A DNA stretch of 64,000 nucleotides from Schistocephalus solidus (GCA_017591395.1 WEDG01006400.1:124001-188000); one strand, 5' to 3'; counted from the first letter of the stretch, positions 48,650-61,363 are shown. Notes: a model not told the origin generated them from the sequence alone. A program made the numbers and translations.

Positions 48650-51399
48650 GCTGCAGTATGGCTACTACCTCGAAATGTCATGCACGCACACACGCAGGGG
48701 CAGCTGTTTCTTCGGACTCGCCGAGGGTCTTTGCACGTTTTCAAACTCAGTGTTCCAGCGAGAAATTCGTACATTTTATCCATACCCCATGAAACTTGGG
48801 CTACCCCGCTTTTTTCGTCATTTTCATTAACTTGATTTATTTTGGGCTAATGTTATGGATTCTATATACGAACCATTAAATGCACATCCAAGTAGGATGA
48901 GTGAGTACAAAGTTACAATGACTGTCTTATTTGAAGAATTATCCTGGATTATCTAAAGGCATTTTAGATCGAAGTTTGTGAATGGCTTTTATGCTGCTTG
49001 ATTGGTTCAGTTCGATTGAAACCTAAGCACGAAGAAACTATGGTTGGCTGTGCATGTAGAGAGGAACCACTTGACCGATAGGTATCCTCACCTAAAGTTT
49101 TGGCTTCTATCTCGACTTCATCATCAGAGGCAGTCCCAGACAAGGATTCGAGTGAAAGTCTGAAAGGTTAGGCCAACAGACGTCTTGTTCCAGTGATTGC
49201 ATCTGCTTCTTCCGAAAATCTTCATGGAAATCGCCTCTTTACTCCTACTGACAATGTGACGTGTGCCGGGATTCGATGTATTCAAGATATTACAGCTGGA
49301 TGTTATATCGGATCCATTAGTTTAAAGCTTTTTAGCAGTATCGCCCATAAGAACGTTTTCCATACCCTGGGGTATCGTAGGCATTGCTACATTCAATGCA
49401 AAGTACCCCACGGTTCTTTACAAAAGCAAGAAACTTGAATCCAGCAGCAAAGCCTTGAAAAAGAAAAAAATGGTTGGGCTAGATATGGTTTACCTGTTTC
49501 ATGAACATCTAAAATGCAACAGTGGTTCGCGTTTACTTGAATATTCATTGTTACTTCTGAATCGTTCTTTATATCCACATATAGTTCTACAGACACAGGC
49601 AATCATGGACGTAATTGACGTTTCTCCGGCTTTCCAAAAACTATGAAGTTCTTACGCAAAAGATCTTCCTGTTTACTGTGTGAATGGGCTAATGATCCTT
49701 ATCTTTTGGCATGGATAAAATTTTCTAATGAAACTAGCAATGCAGATAATGTCAGAGCTTTTTAAATGTTAAATTATGACTTCCGGAGTAATGTTTGCTT
49801 TTTATATGTATTATGTAAGCCAGCTTGAGTCCAATGACCGTCTACACATTTATACGTTTAAGGTATCGGTCCGAGCCATAAGAATATAAATTAACGGTAT
49901 TACAACAAATCAGGAGTTTCGAGGACCAAAACGAAGATTTTTTGTCGCCTGAGCCTTCGAGTCGATCTCCAAAGGCAGGGCATGCAAATGAGAAAAAGAC
50001 CCGTAGTCACCTATTTCCCGGGCAATGGCCACAGCTTCAGCTTCGCAGACACAAGCATGACCGAATGAGCTACCAACAAGGCAGGCTGGGAGCAAATGGA
50101 GACCCGGAGCTCTGATGCGAACTTACTAAACCATTGCCAGTATCTTCAGCCGGCATACCAAGCGTTTGGGATCCATTTTCACATCGTTTCTATTTACCAC
50201 TGATTGGCTAAATGAGACTTCCTGCCTAATTGCTGCGGGTTGCATTCCTGCTTAAAAGCCCAGACGAATAAAATCCTGCTTCCCAGTGATTAAAAACGTT
50301 TTTGTTTCCTGTAGGACACAAGCCCTATGCGTTTAGAGTTGGTACCTCGTTAAGCAAGTGCAAATCCCATGACGAATTTTTCAAGAGCGCGGAATAGAGG
50401 GACTCAAGTAAGCTGGAATTATGATCTTGGCGCGCCAGCGGATTACGGAAATTCCCCGAATGGAATGTAGCTACTTCAAGAAGCATTGGATAACAAATTC
50501 CTAGGTGGATAATCAGTTGCAGATAATTAGCACGCAGGCCACTGGAACGTAGGGAGAGTTGCGTAAGGCAGTACTGCATTGTTTGCTGACGTCAGCACGT
50601 CAAAAGGATATTAAAAACGCCGCGGAAAAACTTTCAAATTAGATTGTCACAGAGGGGAGTTTGAGACTACTAATCGTAACCCCGGGAAGGCCGTCGGCAT
50701 TCAACAGCTCAATTTCGCAAATGGCAAGCGTCTTCAATATCACAAGTAGGGTGTGGTAAAGTTATTGGAAATGAACCAGACTTCCGGCGCAGATATCTCA
50801 TGCACTATTCCCAGCCCACAATGCCTCGATGACAAGATAAAGCAAAGAGTAAAAAATAAGGGCATGAGGACCATGACTATAAAGGCAAAAAGACTCGTCT
50901 ACGCGGGCCACACACCATCTTGTTCCACAAAGACGACCCCATTTTCATAAAAAATGGTGGCTTGGATGCCAAATGCTTAATAGTGTCATAACGAACACAT
51001 TCAAAAAGCGGCCATTGAGCTCGACTTTCCACCTTGAGTTACCCAGTCTGTTAGCAGCCCTTCAAACGACGACTTTTAGCGTTTTATGATAGTTTCAAGC
51101 ACACCAGATTTTTTAAAGCGAGGAATGCGCTAAAGTGCCGTAAGTATGGCCTCCCAGAGTCAACTTCAATCTCATTCTCTACCCCCTCCGATGCATCAGT
51201 CCACTCTTGGAGCCTGTCAGACAGCCACCACGTGTCGTGCTGTGCCCCAATACAATCCTAGTTGTGTGTCCGAGACTGAGAGACTTATATCCAAATGTTC
51301 AAACTATGCTACAACTCATCTACCAAAACTCCCTATTAATAAAATGCGTCTAGTAGTCATTTTGTAGATCCTATCTGCCCCCTAAACGGGTTGCGTTGT
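48650..51399. other. Non-coding sequence downstream of the gene
   Basis: A PLE-end-like relic lies near 49110-49205 ('cttcatcatcagaggc', then 'ttgttccagtgattgcatctgcttcttc'). Otherwise nothing recognised. Confidence 0.4.
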
Positions 51400-51815
51400 A
51401 GATCCGCTAGACCAACACGGGGTCAGATCAGGGCACGGCAGGCGTTACTCGGGATGCACTCCCGTAGCAAATTCTGAACAGGGGATGTGATGGCACGTGT
51501 AGGTGCAGGCTCACGCCGCATCAGCCACTCTTACAGTTATGGCACCCCCACTCCGTGGGATCTGATTCAAGCGTACAGGCAGCGTCAGGGGAGTCTGTAG
51601 CCGCGCCAACCACCTGCGCCTGACCCCGCCTCTGGTCTTCTTGACTCTGTCTTGACACTGGGCACAGACGGGTGAGGGAAGAGAGAGAGAGGGCAGTAGC
51701 TGCGGTGAAAGTCTACTATCACTCAAAACAAATCCACGCGCAAGTTACCGTCCCTGCACCACCATGCTGTGCAGCATACGGTAAACATAGTTCGACTACG
51801 ACGATCGAACTGTCA
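51400..51815 (+). repeat. Family A repeat, near complete
   Basis: Contains all landmarks in order: 'cacggcaggcgttactc', 'gtgtaggtgcaggctca', 'gaccccgcctctggtcttcttgactctgtc', 'cactgggcacagacggg', (GA)n and 'cacgcgcaagttaccgtccctg'. Confidence 0.78.
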
Positions 51816-51879
51816 TGTCAAGTGATCTAGATTAATTACGAAGGTAATCCTATAAGGAGAGTAAGCTTAGTGTCCAAAT

Positions 51880-52065
51880 TGGTGGATTCCACGAAATGCA
51901 GTAGGCTGAGTGGGTAACTTGACCCAAGTGTGATTAGACTCATGGCTCCCGGTAGAATCTCGTAGCTCAGGTGACCCGAGAGTTAGCTACACTTAAGCGT
52001 TCCCCTTGCAATCAGGGTTTCGAATCCCACCAAGGCCACTGAAATTTTCATAATTGGGTAAGACT
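51880..52065 (+). repeat. Solo copy of the tRNA-like repeat unit
   Basis: Matches the array at 61,316-64,000: 'ttggtggattccacgaaatgcagtaggctgagtggg', then 'ctcgtagctcag' and 'gggtttcgaatcccaccaaggcc'. It is separated from the array by about 9 kb. Confidence 0.8.
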
Positions 52066-55000
52066 AAATATTTCTATCTACCTTAACACCCTATTAAAAC
52101 TTGTTTCGCTTTTTTTTAAGAAAGTTGCAAGCACATCCTTGGAAGTCCAATGGACTCCCACCCCTCCGTCTGGTCTCAGAACTAGTAATTCAAGAGCAAA
52201 AATAAACTGTCTTCCTTCACTGCCCGTGGATCTGTGGTCACATTTTACAGAAAGGTATGCGAAACAGTAAATTACGGTGCTTATTTTATAGGGGGTACAT
52301 CTTCAAAGCTGATATCTTACAACAGAGAGGTTCAACTGCGATGCATTTTTAGACATTCACCTCATCATTCGAGCGGCTTACCGGCTTGGGACACGATAAG
52401 ATTTCCTAGTTCTGAAATTTAGGGAAAAGCCAACCGTATTATTTTTGAGGAAGAGCGTTCTTAACATGATTTTTGTCTCAAGTATAACAAACGTGGATTA
52501 AGAAGGATACATTACCTTTCTAGACATAAATTATACGTCTATTTTCCTATTCAGAGGACGTTCAGGTTACAAAGTACAATTTACCTCGGAAGTGGACCAC
52601 TTCAAAGCGAAGACGTTAGCAGTTGAAACCGTTTGGGACTTTGCGGATGAATCTGAGAATTCGGTGATTTACCCAACATTGTTCGAAAATAAGCTCAAGG
52701 TTTCTTGGATCATAACATCTGGTTGTCGACTGAGTGAGAGTTCAACCGTCGAATATGATGAGATCAACTCTGGGCCCCAAAGCAGGATGGTATATTTCAC
52801 CTCCACAATACTATTCTATCAATACAGACATGGAAGAGGGCTAACAAAATGCACGTGAATCAAGCGGTGGGTATCCCGCGATTAATTCACTCAGATGCGC
52901 GCCAAAATTTTGAACCTTAAGCCACCTTCGAAGTAAAAAACTTTGCAACCCCTTAAACGTAAACTAAGACCATAATCTGGGAAAACTCATTGGCTCTACA
53001 CTACCTCGAGTCATGTATATTTGTATGATACCAGGCCGTGAGCAAAATGACGCTCTTTTTACCCATCGAAAATTCCAGTTTTGAGAGGTTTTCTTACAGC
53101 TTTTGAACATGTTGCAGTCGGCCGTCGATGAGATGCACGCATGGAGACATTACTCGGGTAGCCATTGGCAACAAATGCAAACACTGTTATTATTTTAAGA
53201 TGTTCCTATGCTCGTAAATTATTTCGTGCATCGAAAATTTCTACTTATGTAGCAGTATTCCGCATGAATTTAATTAATATAGGCGTGTAAAAACATGACA
53301 AGACTTGTATTAATAAAGCATCAACTACCTCTGGAAATTAATTAATGCAGGCAGACGCAAAATAACTAAACCAAAAGGCAATATCGGACAAAAATTGGAG
53401 CCAACAACATCAGTCCTTATACGGTTAACCAGGGTTTACACATTGGTCTTTTGCTTTACCATTCCAGGGCTCAAATGCTTTTTATTTTTGGAGGTAGGTT
53501 TTATATGCAGGTACAGGATCATGTAGGTGCTACTCAAATGAATAATAACTTTTATTCTTAGTGAGCCTTCTCAAAGATTTTGATACATATAATCGCTGGA
53601 CATCAAGAGGTCGCAGCAAACGATTGAGATACGCAGGTCGAACGCCAGGCGGTTAACGCCCCTTCCTCGAATTTCCATTCCACAGTCCACACAAAATAAA
53701 GGCCTTGCGTTTATCGAGGCTCGTCATGGTGCCTTCTCTAAAACTACGTTCGGGATGTGCTCCTACTGGAAACTCTTCCTGACAGCATGACTTTGCAGTT
53801 TGTCTGATTTACAAATTGTCTGTTAACCAAGTTAAACCGCATAAGTGCACTTTTCCGAATTTCACCGGTGCTTACGACGCAATAGCCAATCTCCTCTGAT
53901 GCAATTCGACTGTTCAGAGGGTTCCATGCTGCAAACGAGAAGGTCCACGAGAGAAGTGGTGACGTTAGGAATTCCATGCAACGGTGACGCCCTACATGGT
54001 TAACAGCATTAAAAGAATAGGCTTGTGTCCATGAGGATGCTAAACTGGATTTTACTGACGAGAATTACGATATTCAACGGGATTTAACTTCATATTTCAT
54101 TTGCATGACACGAATATGCCGCTAACTCGTTTTCCATGTCCAGCATTCAGAAGTCTCTTGCCTGCCACTGACTTGTCAGTTACTTTTTTGCAAGAACAAA
54201 ATTGGAGCTTGGGAGTAACTATAGAAACAGGGGAACGACGATCAGCTGTTTAGAAAACGTCAACTGGCGCGGCAACAGAACCCTTGCACCGTCTGGAACA
54301 CGGCATATACTTGGCACAATTACCAACTGTCCGAGCAGTACTACGCGTTCGCTATGATAACGCTAGAGAGACTGCTGACTACCGAACGTATGGTCTACGA
54401 CCCCGGCTGGAAAAGACCGAAGTGATTCGCGTAATTACCCTTCACACCCTTTTTTCTCTGATACTGGCCTGTCAACGATTGCCTATCATTAGCGCACGCG
54501 TTCAATCGTTAACTACTACTCATTGGTAGGATGACACTCAGACGCTCGAGGTAATTAACTGTTACTTGAAATAATTGGTATGTTAATAAATGGGGACTGT
54601 GTACTACTGCCACTGTAGAATCAGGGATCTTTAGTCCTGGAGGGGCTTACTGGAGCTGAATTGTAAAAACCACGTCAGAACTCCACGAGCATTCTGGGCA
54701 GTCCTTCGTCAACCTATCTACAATTTGCATCACACCGAGTGCAAGGATATATGCTAAAGTGAGAAGTTAGATTCGGTTTTCCTGAGGATTTTGTTCACCC
54801 AACGAGATGAGAATTTCAGTCCGAGGTGTTCGGAAGCCGGTGACCCCTAGTGTGGCCAGGCTGCCTCGACGGAGTTCAGAAATAAATTAATGCATTGACA
54901 TGCACTTCACCAAATCGCAGATTGTGTACGGATGAGGAGTTCATTTTTTCGGGTCTTCCCGGAAAGGAAGCATTAGAAAACATCACGTCGTTAAACCTTT

Positions 55001-58000
55001 TAACAAAAGGTGTGTAAATATGACAGTGTCAACATTTTACATGTATTAGAATACATTTTGTACCCACTTAACGAGTTCTAATTAACGAAAGTTTAGACTC
55101 CTCCACATATGCTACTTATTGAGGATTTTTTTCATTTATTAATAGCTGCAGAGTATATGTATTAATTAATTAATTAATTGCGAATCCGTAATAGTACACA
55201 GTCCTTATGAGAAGCGACTCCTAGTTTTTGCTAAAGTACGAAGAATCTTTCACCAACAAAAAGCATAGAATTGAAAGAAACGACTCTTTTTTATCCCTGG
55301 GTTCGATTTGCCAGCCTCACTGGCATTTTTTGATATAGGCACAGGTCTTCTAGCTGAATCCCTATCTGATAACATCTCCGGTGATGGGTTCGAGTTGGAA
55401 TCCGGAGCAGTAGGCGAATAAAGCTCTTGTCCCAGTGATTGCAGCTAATTCTTCTGAATTACCTCCGGAGGCTCGCATTTTCGCTTGTATCGGCAGTTTA
55501 TTTGGGCGCGGCGCGCTCCGATCGGCCCGACGATGGGAGACATTCGCCCTTCGAGAGGCCTCTACTTATGCGCAGATTCGGTTTCTGGACAGGTGTCTCG
55601 ACAATAAGGTGTGGCCGAAATGTGTTTTACACGAACTGCCGGTTAATATGGAGCTTGTGAAGTGCGCGGAAAAATTAGCCCGTGTCTGATATTGTTTCAG
55701 ATGATAGGTTTGAATTGGAATCCGTAACGTCAGGCGAATAAAGCTCTTGTTTCAACGATCGCATCTACTTCTTCTTACAGTTGCTTTTATCATCCGTTGA
55801 AAAGGCACCGAACGATCCAAATAGGACATGCTGGTCTCAAAATGGTTATCTTGATATTTTGAGTAACGCGGGAAAATTTGCTGCAAAATGTCACGCGAGT
55901 TGAGATCCTTTAGAAAGGCGCTGCAATGGTGTACCTAGGATTTAATCATTATGGTTAAATCAGTATATGTCAAAAATAAACGAAGTAATATACAGGTCAG
56001 AAATTGACACAGGCGAATGATAAAGGGAACTACTGACCAATATCTAAAAGGGCATTTCAAAGAACGAGATTGGAGCGCAGCTGATGCATCCTCTTTATTT
56101 GACAGATTAATGTCAATGCAGAAATAACTCGAAAGTTCACGAGGTTAGGTCCCAGAACCCATCGAAAATCAGGAGGAATCACGAGTGACTGGTACAAGTC
56201 ACTACAGATGTTTTTTCTAGAAATTTAAATTCATTTAAAAGTTGAATTGCTACATTACACTGAAAAAATAAATAAAGGAATTTCATAAAAATAGAGTACA
56301 TAGAGGCCCACTCCATTAAGTTTATCCAAGGAATGTGCCCACAAATTGCCGCTATTGTCCAGATAAATAGTCCAAATGTGATAGATCGAATACCTTTCAG
56401 TGAAAGGGTAGAACGCGTTAAGTTGATGACACACTTTTCCTCGTTAAAAGGTATCAAACGAAAACACTAGCCTTCATGGTAGGCTGAAAAAGTTCAGGAA
56501 TTCCAGTCACTGACCTATTTTATATAAAGTTACTTGAAGTTGGACAACGCAATTTTATTAAGAAAAATCACTTAAATGAAACTGTAATACGATCTTCACC
56601 CGTGATCTTTCAGACAAACCAGGATTTTGACTTTTGAGTGCAAATATTTCGTCTTTCTGCAAAGATTAAAATCAATACAAAGAGGAATATTTAAATGGTA
56701 TGGATTTTGTTATTGATTATAGATGCCTTGTCAAGCTAAACATATTTTATATAAAACATGTATTCAAACATTAATACCATGAAACATTCCAAGGTAAGTT
56801 TCCACAGCCCTTCGCAAATTACTGAGAAGGTTCATTCCTAGAGTCTATACCCTAAATGTGACTAAAATCACGCACCAAAGCATTTTAATTTAATTTAAAG
56901 TTCACTTTATTAATTGCAAAAATTATTTGTGTAAAATGAGAGTACACTTTTGTTTAATAGGTATTTGACAAACTAGTGAATTTAAAATAAAATAAAATAA
57001 AAATAAGGAATACTAATGTTACATTTTTACTCATTCATTGGCTGCTGTTTTAATTTGCACTCACAGTTCGGTAAACAGAAGTAACGAGTAGGACTATAAA
57101 CGTAATGACTGACGTTTTCTTTTCATCGCCAGGAAGGTACACTTTGTCATTTTTACATGTCACATTTGTCGTATGTGGAAGAAACAATTCAATAAAATAT
57201 AGAATAAACATGCTTTTACCCAACATAAAATGTAGAGGTATTCAGTTTAGTTAAAATGATGTAAAGACGTAAAAAGTATGATTAGTTGTGATAATGTAGG
57301 TGCGCAGAATAGGAGAAAGAATGAGGGACAGGGAGAGAGAACAAAAAATGCATATGTAAATTAAGATGTTTTAATGTGTAAACAGGATTATGCGTAGTAA
57401 ACAAGGCTGAAGTAGGTGTGCAGTACGGCTTAAGTGATGAAAATGTTTGCATGGCGTACTTGAAGAGTTACAGACCCTAGAGTTCCCCTCTTTAGATAAA
57501 GGTGAAGGTTTCAGATCGAATATGGTACTGTGCATTTAAACCATTTATCTTTTTCAGAGCCTGTACAAAATAGGAAGCCTTGCTTTTTGATTTGCTACCT
57601 CAAACTCTTAAACGCAATATCGTAGCATAATGGTACCTACATAATTATCCAAAACCACTTCACTAAATGTTTATAATTTTGGATGAATTAAACTTCTCAT
57701 TTATTTATTATTTAAAAACATAACTTTATCTACAGGATTTTCCAGTATTACAAAATCATTAGTGTATCAAATGGGTACAAATTTGCTAATTGATATCGCA
57801 TATTGTAAAAGTAATGTTCCCATTGAAAGCGAAGTTTTTCAAAAGAATTTTTTAAGGTATTTCTCGTTTGTCTTTACTTTCAACGGAACAGGGAATTCCC
57901 ATCAAGAAAATACCTTCCACCATGTATACATTTAAAAGCATGCACATGTATAAATTACCTCAAAATTGAAAATAAATACTTTCTTAGGGTTATTCTAGGA

Positions 58001-58137
58001 TTTCGCAAATTCTGCAGATCTATGTTATAATCACGGATATAATTTGTGAATGTTCTAGTGAAACATCTGCAAATTCAGAAGCGCGAATGCAAGAGGTATG
58101 ACTATATATTCTTTCTTGTAATAATTTGGTATAAATC
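52066..58137. other. Long AT-rich non-coding stretch
   Basis: Two PLE-end motif copies lie at about 55365-55475 and 55685-55785, and an (ATTA)n run at about 55160-55180. 56,600-57,900 is especially AT-rich. No gene recognised. Confidence 0.45.
55365..55785 (+). repeat. Two direct copies of a PLE-end motif with AATAAA
   Basis: Both copies run: 'tctgata', a stem-loop containing 'gagttggaatcc' or 'gaattggaatcc', a gtaacgtcaggcg-like stretch, AATAAAGCTCTTGT (AATAAA at 55417 and 55737), then 'gattgcag' or 'gatcgcatc' and a CTTCTTC-type stretch. Spacing is 320 bases. Confidence 0.6.
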
Positions 58138-59067
58138 ATGTCTTCTTCCAATTTTATGACTGAAGGAGGGTATCCTTCGGTGACCTTATCTGCCTCCACT
58201 TCCAGATGTTGGACGCGTGACAAAACTCTTCATCACTTCAGAAGCAACCACCCCGTTGCTCAAAAACGCAGTTGTGTCAGAACCCTCTTCCAACGCGTCG
58301 AAACACACTGCATCGACGACAGTGGGAAGAAGGAGGAGACTAAGTACCTGCATGCCCTATTTGAAGCCAACGGTTATCCGAAGCCCTTTATACGCAAGTG
58401 TCTTAGGAAGCCCAACTATGAGCGATCGAAAGAAGAAGACCCGAAGTTCTGGCTCGCAATCCCTTATGTGAAGAACGTATCAGAGGTGACGGCAAGAATC
58501 CTGAAACCTTTCGGGATCGGTGTGGCTCATAAGCCTGGAGCAACAATCAGACAGCGCATAATGAGGCCCAAAGAACCGCTACCAATGACAGAGCAATCAG
58601 CAGTAGTTTACAGCAAACCAGGCCAAAGTTGTGATGCGAGGTATGTTGTTGAAACGGGCAAACGCCTTGGCACAAGATTGCATGAACACCAACTTGCAAT
58701 CAACCGCAAGGATAAGCTGTCTATGGTCTTTGGCCACATACAACAGAAGAACCACTGTTTCGCCTTTGAGAAAGCGAGGGTAGTCGGCGAGCCAACGATA
58801 AGATGGCCAAACTGCTGCTCGAATGTTGGTCCTCGACGGGCAGACTTAACAGAGCCATATACTTGCATCCAGCGTACCAGGCGATACGCAAAAGGCTCGA
58901 GTCAGTTCGGGCAGGGCCAATGGGACAGTCGAGTAAAACCAAGCATGGCAGACAAAGGAAATCAGAGAAAAAAGAGAGGAACTGGCCGGAGGCCACGTAG
59001 CCGGCGTGGAACACCAACTCACCACCACACCCACGAGGCTGAAATTAACTCACGCGACTGTTACTGA
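58138..59067 (+). pseudogene. PLE GIY-YIG endonuclease region, degenerate active site
   Basis: A single open frame of 309 residues. Residues about 25-70 resemble the end of a Penelope reverse transcriptase. The linker 'FGIGVAHKPGATIRQRIMRP' matches copy 2 well. The endonuclease starts near residue 160 with GQSCDARYVVETGKRLGTRLHEH: the YIG triad has become YVV, and one of the paired cysteines is missing compared with copy 2 (VQCNSC). GHIQQKNHCFAFEKARVVGE follows. The last 70 residues are basic and out of frame relative to copy 2. The frame is long but the active site is altered, so it is probably inactive. Confidence 0.75.
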
Positions 59068-59360
59068 CTGATCACTCCGTTGGCTGATGAGGGACAGGCC
59101 ACCATGCACGCTGACTTGCTAACAAATACGACGGCAGCAAAAGTTACTTATGTCACGCGAGGGGAGAGACTAAACCTGATCAGCAGCAAAAAGGGAGGAC
59201 AAAGTTCATAGTCCAAGCAGGGATATAATAGAAGGCAGGCGTCAAGGTTGAAAAAGCCAACACCAGCAGGAAGATCAAGCAGAGAACTCTGGCGATAGAA
59301 ACGGGGATGTTTCCGAAACGTCAGTAGAAATACATTCTGGTCCATAAACTCGTCCCTTCT
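58138..59360 (+). mobile_element. Penelope-like element copy 4, 5'-truncated
   Basis: Related to copy 2 at 17186: the PY...VSEVTARILKPFGIGVAHKPG block (about 58460) and a GIY-YIG domain follow a short end-of-RT region (RSNHPVAQK...RTLFQRVETHC, about 58230). The 3' flank carries GAAACGTCAG (59313-59322) and ends at a long (AT)n, just as copy 2 does. Confidence 0.82.
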
Positions 59361-59361
59361 T

Positions 59362-59363
<2 letters not shown>

Positions 59364-59422
<59 letters not shown>
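59364..59422. repeat. (AT)n microsatellite
   Basis: Perfect alternating AT, about 29 units, between the PLE and the SINE cluster. Confidence 0.97.
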
Positions 59423-59425
<3 letters not shown>

Positions 59426-59726
59426 AATGTGGATCCGACAAAGACAAGGGAGACCGGAATGGCCATTTCTGGCTTATCAGCCGTCATCAGCCAGTCATAC
59501 CCAATCCCAAGTGTGGCACACCTGGGATTCGAACCCGCGACCTTTGATAATTGAGTCAAACGCTCTACCATTGAGCCACGGGCTCGTTGCTTTGTCGGTT
59601 GCGATCGGGAATATGATGATAGTGTGTGGCTCACCGATCTGCTTAAGGAACATGCATGTTCCGTTGTGCCCTGGAACTCAGACTAGAGCCCTTACAGGTG
59701 GTCGCATAGCGACGTGTAGCATATCT
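59422..59726 (-). mobile_element. SINE, complete unit 1
   Basis: Minus strand: tail 'gacaaagacaagggagacc', body, box B complement 'gattcgaacccgcgacc' (near 59526), box A complement 'gctctaccattgagcca' (near 59561) and a head of about 110 bases. It has the best-preserved pol III boxes in the window. Confidence 0.92.
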
Positions 59727-60032
59727 TGATAATGTGAAACCGAATAAGACAAGGGAGACCGGAATGGCCATTTCTGGCTTATCAGCCGTCATCAGCCAGT
59801 CATACCCAATCCCAAGTGTGGCACACCTGGAATTCAAACCCGCGACCTTTGATAATTGAGTCAAACGCTCTACCATTGTGCCACGGGCTCGTTGCTTTGT
59901 CGGTTGCGATCGGGAATATGATGATAGTGTGTGGCTCACCGATCTGCTTAAGGAACATGCATGTTCCGTTGTGCCCTGGAACTCAGACAAGAGCCCTCAC
60001 AGGCGGTCGCATAGCGACGCGTAGCATATGTT
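59727..60032 (-). mobile_element. SINE, complete unit 2
   Basis: Very similar to unit 1 and in direct tandem, period about 305 bases. Box A is altered ('ccattgtgcca'). Confidence 0.92.
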
Positions 60033-60145
60033 GATAATGTGGAACCATCAAAGACAAGGGAGACCGGAATAGCCATTTCTGGCTTATTAGCCGTCATCAG
60101 CCCATCATACCCAATTTCAAGTTTGGCACACCTGGGATTCAAACC
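60033..60145 (-). mobile_element. SINE, truncated unit 3
   Basis: Tail and body only, cut at 'gggattcaaacc' within box B, where an inverted piece begins. Confidence 0.88.
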
Positions 60146-60276
60146 TTGTCTTTGTCGGTTCCACATTATTAACATATGCTACACGTCGCTATGCGACTGC
60201 CTGTGAGGGCTCTTGTCTGAGTTTCAGGGCACAACAGAACATAAATATTCCTTAAGCAGATCGGTGAGCCACACAC
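60146..60276 (+). mobile_element. Inverted SINE tail-to-head piece
   Basis: Plus-strand end of one tail ('cttgtctttgtcggttccacatta') running into the head of the next unit. It mirrors the junction at 59990-60060, then runs into (AT)n. Confidence 0.88.
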
Positions 60277-60277
60277 T

Positions 60278-60336
<59 letters not shown>
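60277..60336. repeat. (AT)n microsatellite
   Basis: Perfect alternating AT, about 29 units. Confidence 0.97.
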
Positions 60337-60338
<2 letters not shown>

Positions 60339-60386
60339 TCAGTGAGTGTCTAGCACTATTTGTGTTTTATATAGCTCACTGCACAA

Positions 60387-60443
60387 GGCATATGACATAC
60401 TGATGATCGGTAAAAACCGTGAAACAGCTGTCTACGTCTTGCC
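60387..60443 (+). ncRNA. Candidate type I hammerhead ribozyme
   Basis: Elements in order: stem I 5' strand (60387-60399), core CTGATGA (60400-60406), stem II 60408-60411 with 60416-60419 (CGGT/ACCG, loop AAAA), GAAA (60421-60424), and a minimal stem III (AC/GT, 60424-60425 with 60430-60431, loop AGCT). The predicted cleavage site is GTC (60430-60432), followed by the stem I 3' strand (60433-60443). Stem I pairs UA, GUC/GAC and UGCC/GGCA around one mismatch and a small internal loop. The open end at stem I and very short stem III are what is known for PLE-type hammerheads. The first stem II position is a U-U pair instead of G-C. Activity is inferred, not shown. Confidence 0.65.
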
Positions 60444-60639
60444 TGTTGCACCTTTAGCAACATATCTGTTCATTATATGTGGCATATGTTTTATGACACA
60501 ACGTTCATTTATCGCCAGTGGCTAGCTGGCGGGCGGCGGACAGAATGTGATCGCGTACGATCCTAACCATACCAGTGATTTTCATGTACTTTTTTACTCA
60601 CGTTTATAAATATATATACACCCAACGCCAACTTAGAGC

Positions 60640-60805
60640 ACAACGAACCCCTTGGCCGAAGAGGTAGGGCTTTGAATTTACAAACAACGTGTCGTGGGGT
60701 TCAGCCTTAGGAGTTTTAACCTGGTGTTAAGCTTGGCTTGCCGATAACGGGTACCAAGCTAGAAGTGATTATTTTGGTCTCCTTGATTTTTCAGTAATGT
60801 TATGC
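60640..60805 (+). mobile_element. Diverged SINE copy
   Basis: 'gaaccccttggccgaagaggtagggc' (box A region), 'gtggggttcagcc' (box B relic) and 'gcttgccgataacgggtaccaagctagaagtgattattttggtctcc' (body and tail). It is the oldest-looking copy of the family. Confidence 0.6.
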
Positions 60806-61315
60806 ATACATACATAAAATACGTAAAAACAAATAAAGCGTGATAGCAGAAATTGAAATTTTACGATTTAGGCACCTAAAACGTTGAACACTATACCCAT
60901 TCGTTCATTTTAATATTCAAAATGATCATGGAGTTGAGCAGAGATCTAGCTTCCTTACGTTCAAGAATTTTCAAATATCAATGATTTTTCTGAACTAATT
61001 TTGCGTGCCCGTGATTGTTTCCCTTTTAGGTGAGAGCAATTTAACCTTGGAAAGTTTGTTAAAAAAGGCTTGCCACATTTGAAAACTGATGTTTCTGGTT
61101 CAGGTAACCCCGAAGACTAGGTTTCTTGCAAATGGGTAAATTTTTACAAAACAGGTGTTTTATCGGTTTTTAAATGTCAGGTTTGCAAACATGTGTGATT
61201 CCTTGCCCTAAACTGCTGTAATAGCGACAAACCTTATTCCATTTTTTAAACGTTTTGATATTAGCCCGAGATTTTCGCATATATTATGAGAAGCCGCCAA
61301 ACATATGGAAAGCGC
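60806..61315. other. AT-rich spacer before the tRNA-like array
   Basis: Nothing recognised. Confidence 0.4.
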
Positions 61316-61363
61316 CTTATATCCACTTGTGAAAAACTCGGCGGCCTCGGTGGTATTCGAACC
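61316..61363 (-). repeat. Inverted fragment of the tRNA-like unit
   Basis: Contains 'cggcctcggtggtattcg', the complement of the unit's box B and acceptor end. It faces the plus-strand array head to head. Confidence 0.85.

Noticed and set aside
58138..59067. Intact host nuclease gene
   Set aside because: Although open over 309 residues, it matches the PLE copy at 17186, has altered YIG and cysteine positions, and ends beside the same type of PLE 3' motif and AT repeat.
59275..60175. Frames of about 100 residues across the SINE cluster
   Set aside because: The similar peptides recur only because the SINE units are repeated; they contain the tRNA-like pol III region.
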